Shown piece after piece: positions 5,415-10,220 of a DNA stretch of 10,220 nucleotides. The notes beneath the pieces were generated by a model that was given only the letters and a program-made list of their open reading frames with translations, was not told the DNA's origin and searched no databases. Positions within the stretch are counted from its first letter, which is position 1, and each line of letters opens with the position of its first letter. Source of the DNA: Lentzea aerocolonigenes. GTDB taxonomy: Bacteria; Actinomycetota; Actinomycetes; Mycobacteriales; Pseudonocardiaceae. A program made the position numbers and the translations under genes. The DNA lies in the NCBI RefSeq assembly GCF_000955955.1, contig NZ_JYJG01000311.1, forward strand, positions 1 through 10,220, read 5' to 3'.

Positions 5415-6688
5415 GGGCGATCCACGTACGGGATCGTCTGCGGCCCTTCGGGTAACACACAAAGGCGGGCATCCGGTCCGGCCATGGACAACGCCTCCTC
5501 CACCGCGAGCGAGATGTCGGCGGTCTGCGAAAGGTGGGCCAACGCCAGCTCGGCGTCGCTGAGGTACGACGTGTGCATGACGACCCGGCAGGCGGCCTGG
5601 ATGCGGGCCTGGATCTGCACCTGCCACTGGTCCGGCACGGTGACCGTGCGCGCCGAGATGTCCGCGAACAACGCCGCGGGCGACGGCGCGGAGGCCAGCA
5701 CAGAGCGGTACGGGCCGTGGTCGGGGAAACCGTCCCGGCACTCGGCCGCGCACACGATCGTGCCGCCCGGCTTGACCACCTCGAAAGCCGCCGACATGCC
5801 CTTCACCGACTGGTAGAGGTTCTGGTCGAGTGGATAGCCGGAGTTCGTCGTCACCACCACGTCGAACAACCCCGCGACGGGCTGCATCGCGACCGAGCGT
5901 GCCGTGCGCACCGCCGCGGCGTGCATCGCGAGCAGGTCGCCGCCGAACGCGGCCACCACGTCCTTGTCCTGGTTCAGCACCACGTCGAACCCGAACGTCA
6001 CCCCGGTGGCGGCGGCGATGGCGCGCACGTCGTCGTGCACCGGGTTGCCCTCGATGACGCCCCACGTCGCCCGCGGGTGCCCGATCCGGTGCGCGTCGTG
6101 CAGCACCAGCACGGTTTCCAGCGCCGCGAGGCCTGGAGCGACCAGCTTCGGGCCGCCGGAGAAGCCCGCGAAGAAGTGCGGTTCGACGAAACCGGTGGTG
6201 ATCCGCACGTCCGCGGCGACCCATTCGCTGTTGAGCCACACCGGCACGGAGGCGCCGAACGAACCCATCCACGTCAGGCTCGCGCGGTCACGGGCGTCGT
6301 GGTTGACGATCCGCACCGAGTCGACCACCTCGTCACCGAACATCGCGCGCAGCTCGGCCTCGGTGTTGCCGCGGTGCGTGCCGGTCGCGACCAGCACCAC
6401 GACGTCGGACAGGTCGACCAGGCCGTCGAGCTCCTCCAGGATCGCCGGGATCATCAGGTGCCGGGGCTGGGGACGCGTGCCGTCGCACGCCGAGATCGCC
6501 ACCGTCTGGCCGCGGCGCACGCGATCGCGTAGCGGAGGGCCGGAGACCGGGAACCGCAGCGCCCGCCGGAGGATCTCCCGAGGCGACTCCGTGGCGTGGT
6601 GGTGCTTCGGCACCACCACGGTGGTTCTCGCCGGATCGAAGCGCAGGTCCAGCCCGGTCTCGCCGTAGGCCAGCCGAACCGTGTCCAT
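5411..6688 (-). CDS. larA: LarA-family nickel-pincer 2-hydroxyacid racemase
   Basis: LarA enzymes invert the C2 of 2-hydroxyacids by hydride transfer to a covalently bound nickel-pincer nucleotide. The 425-residue product keeps the key residues. ACDGTRP gives D69 and R72, ATGTHRG gives H105, and VEPHFFAGFSGGPK gives H171 and the cofactor-binding K181. VLHDAHRIG gives the nickel ligand H197, and YQSVKG gives Q293 and K296. The spacings K-H +16 and H-K +10 match L. plantarum LarA (H174, K184, H200). The ATG at 6688 is chosen over GTG 6691 because GGGGGAG lies five bases upstream of the ATG. It overlaps the lactonase stop by one base (TGATG). The family covers lactate, malate, phenyllactate and sugar-acid epimerases, so lactate is not assured. 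Context favours glycerate or lactate. Confidence 0.92.
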   Translation of the reverse strand: MDTVRLAYGETGLDLRFDPARTTVVVPKHHHATESPREILRRALRFPVSGPPLRDRVRRGQTVAISACDGTRPQPRHLMIPAILEELDGLVDLSDVVVLVATGTHRGNTEAELRAMFGDEVVDSVRIVNHDARDRASLTWMGSFGASVPVWLNSEWVAADVRITTGFVEPHFFAGFSGGPKLVAPGLAALETVLVLHDAHRIGHPRATWGVIEGNPVHDDVRAIAAATGVTFGFDVVLNQDKDVVAAFGGDLLAMHAAAVRTARSVAMQPVAGLFDVVVTTNSGYPLDQNLYQSVKGMSAAFEVVKPGGTIVCAAECRDGFPDHGPYRSVLASAPSPAALFADISARTVTVPDQWQVQIQARIQAACRVVMHTSYLSDAELALAHLSQTADISLAVEEALSMAGPDARLCVLPEGPQTIPYVDRP

Positions 6689-7539
6689 CACCGCTCCCCC
6701 AACCGGTAGACGCGCTCGGCCGTGCCGCCCAGGACCTGGTCGCGCTCCACCGGAGAAAGTCCGGCGACCAACTGCGAGGCGGCATCGAGAACCTCGTCGT
6801 AAGACGCCGCGAGCAGGCAGACCGGCCAGTCCGTGCCCACCATCAGCCGGTCCGGCCCGAACGCCTCCAGTGCGACGTCAACGGGAGGCCGCAGGTCCGC
6901 AACCGTCCACTGTGGACCGGCTTCGGTGACGAGACCGGACACCTTGGCGACCACGTTCGGTTCGGCGGCCAGGGCGGCCAGATGCGTCGCCCACGGCTCC
7001 AGCGCGCCGCCAAGAACGTCCGGTTTGGACAGATGGTCCAGCACGAACACCAGGTCCGGCACCGCCCGCACCGCCGCCAGCGCCGCCGGCAGCTGGTGCG
7101 GCCGGGTCAGCACGTCGTAGACGAGGCCGGCGTCTCGCACCGCACGCAGCCCGAAAAGCACGTCGGGACGCGTCAGCCAGCCCGGGTCCGGCTCGGGCTC
7201 CACCAGGTGCCGGATGCCCACCAGCCGGTCGCCGCCCGGCCGGGAACGCAGCCGGTCCAGTTGCGAAGCCACGTCGGGCGCGGTGAGGTCGACCCACCCC
7301 ACAACACCCTTGATCAGGTCGGACTTTCCCGCCACCGCAAGGAACTCCGCGGTCTCGTCGATGTCGTGCAGCACCTGGACCAGCACGGTGGCGTCGATGC
7401 CCGCCGGTCCGGTCACGGCACCCAAGTCCGCCGGACCGAAGTCGCGCCGGATCGGTTCGAGACCGTCGAGCCAGTCCTGCGGCCGTGCGGAGAGATCCCA
7501 CAGGTGGTGATGGGCGTCGATCCGGCGCGGCGTGCTCAT
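6688..7539 (-). CDS. COG3618 amidohydrolase, probable L-fucono/L-galactono-lactonase
   Basis: The 283-residue TIM-barrel hydrolase belongs to the amidohydrolase superfamily group COG3618, which includes L-fucono-1,5-lactonase and L-rhamnonolactonase. These open sugar lactones to aldonates in the cytoplasm. It carries IDAHHHLWD (7-15, with D8, H10 and H12), VGIRHLVEPEPDPGWL (107-122), VLDHLSKP (166-173), AKVSGLVTEA (198-207) and RLMVGTDWPVCLLAASY (231-247), with D237 as the likely catalytic Asp. The AKVSGLVTEA and DWPVCLLAASY signatures are close to the L-fuconolactonase subgroup. Known members also accept L-galactonolactone and D-arabinonolactone, so the exact sugar is open. The ATG at 7539 overlaps the FAH hydrolase stop as ATGA, and the stop overlaps the larA ATG. 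Confidence 0.88.
   Translation of the reverse strand: MSTPRRIDAHHHLWDLSARPQDWLDGLEPIRRDFGPADLGAVTGPAGIDATVLVQVLHDIDETAEFLAVAGKSDLIKGVVGWVDLTAPDVASQLDRLRSRPGGDRLVGIRHLVEPEPDPGWLTRPDVLFGLRAVRDAGLVYDVLTRPHQLPAALAAVRAVPDLVFVLDHLSKPDVLGGALEPWATHLAALAAEPNVVAKVSGLVTEAGPQWTVADLRPPVDVALEAFGPDRLMVGTDWPVCLLAASYDEVLDAASQLVAGLSPVERDQVLGGTAERVYRLGER
6694..6700 (-). promoter_or_regulatory. Ribosome-binding site fixing the larA start
   Basis: The minus strand reads GGGGGAG, then CGGTG, then ATG (6688). The five-base spacing suits the ATG; the in-frame GTG at 6691 would be only two bases away. The site lies in the final codons of the upstream lactonase gene. Confidence 0.65.
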
Positions 7540-8381
7540 GCCTGCCCGATCCGCTGCCGTTGCACGCCAAGGCGATCGATGCCGAGCTCGACGGTGTCAC
7601 CGGCACGCAGGTACCCGAAGTCGTTGACGCCCAGCGCCACCCCGGCCGGCGTGCCCGTGTTCACCACGTCGCCGGGTTCGAGGACCATGAACTGGCTGAG
7701 GTACCAGATGACGTGGTGCACACCGAACAGCATGTTCTTGGTGTTGCCGTCCTGGCGCAGCTCGCCGTTGACACTCAACCGAAGGCCGAGCGCCTGGGGG
7801 TCGCCCACTTCGTCGGCGGTGACGAGCCACGGCCCCAGCGGGTTGAACGTCTCGCAGGACTTGCCCTTGGTCCACTGACCGCCGCGCTCGATCTGGAACT
7901 CGCGTTCGCTGACGTCGTTGGAGATCGCGTAGCCCGCGATCACGGCCGCCGCGTCCTGCGGGCTCTCCAGATAACGCGCGGTGGCGCCCAGCACGACGGC
8001 CAGCTCCACCTCGTAGTCGGTCTTCACGCTCTCGCGAGGCACCAGGACCGTGTCGTTCGGCCCGACGACGGTGTTGGTGTTCTTCATGAACACCACGGGT
8101 TCACCGGGTGGTTCCGCCGCCGTCTCCGCCGCGTGGTCGGAGTAGTTGAGCCCGATGCACACCAGCGCACCGGGACGGGCGACGGGCGCGCCGATCCGCA
8201 TCCCGGTGACGTCCAGCTCCGGCAAACCGGTCAGGGCGTCACGCACTCGCGCCACCCCGCCGCCGGCCAGGAAGTCGCCGTTGATCTCACTGGTCACCGG
8301 ACGCAGATCGCGCACCTGACCGGCGTCGTCCAGCACCGCCGGAACCTCGGCGCCGGGGTCGCCCACTCGCAGCAGTCGCAT
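7536..8381 (-). CDS. FAH-family hydrolase, probable 2,4-diketo-3-deoxy-L-fuconate-type hydrolase
   Basis: The 281-residue product is a fumarylacetoacetate hydrolase-fold enzyme. In the non-phosphorylative L-fucose and L-rhamnose routes this family cuts 2,4-diketo-3-deoxyaldonates into pyruvate and a 2-hydroxyacid. A short N-terminal domain is followed by the FAH core: VCIGLNYSDHAAE (74-86), VVFMKNTNTVVGPND (96-110) and DYEVELAVVLG (122-132), where E124 and E126 are metal ligands. SNDVSERE (154-161) follows, with D156 as the third ligand, then KGKSCETFNPLGPWLVT (172-188) and TGTPAGVALG (242-251). The KGK-CETFNPLGPWLVT block is typical of the 2,4-diketo-3-deoxyfuconate branch. The ATG at 8381 has GAGGAA upstream; the frame's extension to 8882 is antisense shadow of the aldo/keto reductase. 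There is a 32-bp gap to the upstream gene and a 4-bp overlap with the lactonase. The hydroxyacid released depends on the sugar: L-lactate from 6-deoxy-L-sugars, L-glycerate from L-galactose, glycolate from D-arabinose. Confidence 0.88.
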   Translation of the reverse strand: MRLLRVGDPGAEVPAVLDDAGQVRDLRPVTSEINGDFLAGGGVARVRDALTGLPELDVTGMRIGAPVARPGALVCIGLNYSDHAAETAAEPPGEPVVFMKNTNTVVGPNDTVLVPRESVKTDYEVELAVVLGATARYLESPQDAAAVIAGYAISNDVSEREFQIERGGQWTKGKSCETFNPLGPWLVTADEVGDPQALGLRLSVNGELRQDGNTKNMLFGVHHVIWYLSQFMVLEPGDVVNTGTPAGVALGVNDFGYLRAGDTVELGIDRLGVQRQRIGQA

Positions 8382-8413
8382 TGCCGTTCCTCTTCCGTTC
8401 TTCCTGGATGCCG

Positions 8414-9385
8414 TTACGGGGTGGGCACTTCGGCCTCGAGCAGCCCCTCGTCGCGAAGGTCGGCCCACAACCCCGGAGGGGGCGGTTCGGCGAACGCCGC
8501 CAGGTTCGCGTGCAGCTCGGCCGTCGAACGGGCACCGATCAGCGCACCCGTCACCGCCGGGTGGCCGAACGGGAACCACAGCGCGGCAGCCGGCAGCGTC
8601 GTACCGTGCCGGGCGCACACCGCGGCGATCCGCCGGGCGCGGGCGACCACGTCCGCCGGTGCGGTCCGGTAGTCGTAGGTGGCGTCGTCCGGCACGTCCT
8701 GGCGGGCCAGGAGACCGGAGTTGAACAACCCGGCGGCGAGCACGTCCACCCCGCGCTCGGCGCACAGCGGGAGGAGCTCCGCCAGCGCGGGCTGCTCCAG
8801 CAACGTGTAGCGGCCGGCGAGCAGCACGACGTCCACAGCGTCCACTTCGGACTCCCGCACGAACCGGGCGAGCATCTGCCACTGGTTCATCCCGGCACCG
8901 ATCGCGCCGACGACACCCTGCTCGCGCAGCTCCACCAGCGCCGGCAACGCTTCGCCCGCCGCCTGCTCCCAGTGGTCGTCCGGGTCGTGCAGGTAGACCA
9001 CGTCCACCCGGTCGAGCCCGAGCCGGTCGAGCGAGGACTCGAGGCTGCGCCGCACACCGTCAGCGCTGAAGTCCCACACCCGGCGCGTGGTGGCGGGCAC
9101 CACGAAGCCGTCGTCGTCGAGCCGTCCCACTCCGGAGGGGTCGGGCACCAGGAGCCGTCCTACCTTGGTGGACAACAGGAACTCGTCGCGCGGGCGGTCC
9201 TTCAGTGCCGCGCCGAGCCGCTTCTCCGCGAGACCCAGCCCGTAGTGCGGGGCGGTGTCGAAGATCCGGACACCGGCCTCCCACGCCGCGTCGATCACGG
9301 CACGGGCCTCGTGGTCGGTGACCTCGGCATACAGGTTGCCCAGCGGGGACGTGCCGAGTCCCAGGCGGCTCAGGGTGTCAGCCAC
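8414..9385 (-). CDS. Aldo/keto reductase, probable L-fucose / D-threo-aldose 1-dehydrogenase
   Basis: The 323-residue product is an aldo/keto reductase with the full catalytic tetrad. IFDTAPHYGLGLAEKRLG (41-58) gives D43 and Y48, STKVGRLL (72-79) gives K74, and VDVVYLHDPDDH (127-138) gives H133. The FDTAPHYG-G-AEKRLG stretch is characteristic of the L-fucose dehydrogenase and D-threo-aldose 1-dehydrogenase subgroup, which oxidises C1 of L-fucose, L-galactose or D-arabinose to the lactone with NAD(P)+. That is the first step for the lactonase encoded downstream. The GTG at 9385 overlaps the SDR stop by 8 bp (GTGGCTGA). Homology begins there, and the longer frame to 9661 is shadow of the SDR gene. 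The stop is TAA, unlike the TGA used by the other genes. A 32-bp gap follows before the FAH hydrolase. Confidence 0.87.
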   Translation of the reverse strand: MADTLSRLGLGTSPLGNLYAEVTDHEARAVIDAAWEAGVRIFDTAPHYGLGLAEKRLGAALKDRPRDEFLLSTKVGRLLVPDPSGVGRLDDDGFVVPATTRRVWDFSADGVRRSLESSLDRLGLDRVDVVYLHDPDDHWEQAAGEALPALVELREQGVVGAIGAGMNQWQMLARFVRESEVDAVDVVLLAGRYTLLEQPALAELLPLCAERGVDVLAAGLFNSGLLARQDVPDDATYDYRTAPADVVARARRIAAVCARHGTTLPAAALWFPFGHPAVTGALIGARSTAELHANLAAFAEPPPPGLWADLRDEGLLEAEVPTP

Positions 9386-10130
9386 GGGGACGCAACCGGA
9401 GCCCGTCCATGCCGCCGTCGACGGCGAGCACGGTTCCCGTGGTGGAGCCCGACAACGGGCTCGCGAGGTACGCGATCGCGCCGGCGATCTCGTCGGCCGT
9501 GACCAGCCGGCCGTGCGGTTGCCTCGCCTCCAGCGCGGCGCGTTCCGCCTCCGGGTCCTGCGCCGAGTCGAGCAACCGCCGCACCCACGGCGTGTCGGCG
9601 GTACCGGGGGCGACCGCGTTGACTCGGATGCCCTCCCGGACGTGGTCCGCGGCGAGGGCACGGGTCAGCGCGTGCACCGCGCCCTTGCTCGCGGAGTAGA
9701 CGGCGCGCTGCGGCAGACCCGCGGTGGCCGCGATCGAGCCGGTGTTGACGATGGCGGCGAAGTGGGAGTTCCGCAGGTGCGTGAGGCAGGCGCGGGCCAC
9801 CCTGGCCATCCCGATCACGTTGACGTCGAACACCCTGTGCCACTCCTCGTCGGTCGCGGCGGCCACGTCACCCTGCGCGCCGATGCCCGCGTTGTTCACC
9901 AGCACGTCGATGCCGCCGAACCGCGTGACCACCGCCTCCACGGCGTCGCGGACGCCGTGGTCGTCGGTGACGTCCGCCCGCACGAAGAACATCTCCTCCG
10001 GCAGACCCTCCGCCGCCAGGTCGAGCACGGCGACCCGCGCACCGCGGCTCGACAACAGCTCGGCCGTGCTCCGGCCGATGCCCGAGCCACCGCCGGTGAC
10101 CAGAGCCACCAGCCCGTCGAAGTCACCCAT
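9378..10130 (-). CDS. SDR dehydrogenase, probable 2-keto-3-deoxy-L-fuconate-type 4-dehydrogenase
   Basis: The 250-residue product is a classical short-chain dehydrogenase. It shows the nucleotide-binding loop TGGGSGIG (12-19), D37 at the end of the second strand (suggesting NAD+ preference), NNAG (79-82), N104, and the catalytic S132, Y145 and K149 (GSIAATAG then YSASK). The C-terminal part has VAPGTADTPWV (around 173-183), and TGTVLAVDGGMDGLRL is typical of SDRs that oxidise C4 of 2-keto-3-deoxy-L-fuconate or -rhamnonate to the 2,4-diketo acid, the substrate of the FAH hydrolase two genes downstream. The ATG at 10130 has GGAG about ten bases upstream. The start overlaps the stop of a preceding frame (ATGGGTGA), and the stop overlaps the aldo/keto reductase start, so the gene sits inside the operon. 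Confidence 0.88.
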   Translation of the reverse strand: MGDFDGLVALVTGGGSGIGRSTAELLSSRGARVAVLDLAAEGLPEEMFFVRADVTDDHGVRDAVEAVVTRFGGIDVLVNNAGIGAQGDVAAATDEEWHRVFDVNVIGMARVARACLTHLRNSHFAAIVNTGSIAATAGLPQRAVYSASKGAVHALTRALAADHVREGIRVNAVAPGTADTPWVRRLLDSAQDPEAERAALEARQPHGRLVTADEIAGAIAYLASPLSGSTTGTVLAVDGGMDGLRLRPRG

Positions 10131-10220
10131 GACCGATCGCTCCGTTCGTCGGTTGAGTGGCAGCGGAACCCTTGTCCGCCACCGGGTACGTGCGTGCCAG
10201 GTGCTCGATGAAGGGAACCT
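10123..10220 (-). CDS. C-terminal end of an unidentified upstream operon gene (partial)
   Basis: From the window edge, one minus-strand frame is open for at least 31 codons and ends in a TGA (10125-10123) that overlaps the SDR ATG as ATGGGTGA. This 8-bp overlap has the same geometry as the SDR/aldo-keto reductase junction. The visible tail contains VPFIEHLARTYPVADKG and then a polar TQPTNGAIGHG end. No family is recognisable. A dehydratase or transporter component would fit the pathway, but the tail does not show it. The other two minus frames are also open over this short stretch, so the call rests on the overlap and on amino-acid composition. Confidence 0.4.
   Translation of the reverse strand, partial: VPFIEHLARTYPVADKGSAATQPTNGAIGHG

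Noticed and set aside
5415..6272. Upstream extension of the kinase frame giving a 659-codon ORF
   Set aside because: The extra part is an Arg/Gly-rich shadow of larA; the kinase starts at the ATGA overlap at 5414.
5411..6688. Simple lactate racemase operon as the full explanation
   Set aside because: No lactate channel or lactate dehydrogenase is present, and a glycerate kinase and sugar-acid enzymes share the transcript. Lactate remains a possible substrate but does not explain the kinase.
8382..8882. Upstream extension of the FAH hydrolase frame to 8882
   Set aside because: It overlaps the aldo/keto reductase in another frame. The ATG at 8381 has a ribosome-binding site and matches the family N-terminus.
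9386..9661. Upstream extension of the aldo/keto reductase frame to 9661
   Set aside because: It overlaps the SDR coding region and lacks homology; the family N-terminus begins at GTG 9385.
8381..10211. Long plus-strand frames opposite the aldo/keto reductase and SDR
   Set aside because: No recognisable domains, and the opposite strand holds intact catalytic motifs. They are GC-driven shadows.
1..10220. tRNA, rRNA, CRISPR array, insertion sequence or phage genes
   Set aside because: I looked for cloverleaf ends, regular spaced repeats, transposase motifs and terminal inverted repeats and saw none; the repeats present are the LarB linker, the 65-bp duplication, the hairpin and the operator.

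Overview
The window is high-GC DNA with GTG and TTG starts and almost only TGA stops, which points to an actinobacterium. A Pseudonocardiales-type soil organism is a guess; nothing in the sequence fixes the genus. Coding density is very high.

Layout. Positions 3-113 (+) are the last 36 codons of a gene whose tail looks like the end of a family 2 carbohydrate-binding module. A strong inverted repeat at 120-170 separates it from a convergent NADPH-dependent FMN reductase gene (183-746, -). That reductase is divergent from a TetR-family regulator (827-1441, +), and a perfect 22-bp palindrome (789-810) sits between them as the likely operator.

The rest of the window (1325-10220) is one tightly packed minus-strand operon. 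In order of transcription it runs: the end of an unidentified gene, an SDR dehydrogenase, an aldo/keto reductase, an FAH-family hydrolase, a COG3618 lactonase, a LarA-type nickel-pincer racemase, a glycerate kinase, then larB, larC and larE. Most junctions are start/stop overlaps (ATGA, TGATG, TTGA, GTGGCTGA), so translational coupling is likely. The last gene, larE, runs 117 bp into the 3' end of the convergent TetR gene.

How the genes may work together. The first four identified enzymes match the non-phosphorylative L-fucose-type route: sugar to aldonolactone (aldo/keto reductase), to aldonate (lactonase), to 2-keto-3-deoxyaldonate (dehydratase, not in the window), to 2,4-diketo-3-deoxyaldonate (SDR), to pyruvate plus a 2-hydroxyacid (FAH hydrolase). 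LarB, LarE and LarC make the nickel-pincer nucleotide for LarA. With L-fucose or L-rhamnose the hydroxyacid would be L-lactate. With L-galactose-configured substrates it would be L-glycerate. The glycerate kinase directly after larA suggests that LarA inverts L-glycerate to D-glycerate, which the kinase then sends to glycolysis. This L-glycerate rescue route is the main hypothesis here; it is inferred, not shown.

Smaller oddities: a 65-bp tandem duplication at the kinase/larB junction that creates a 22-codon mini-ORF linking the two genes, a GFAPV-repeat linker inserted in LarB, and a missing conserved Asp in the kinase.
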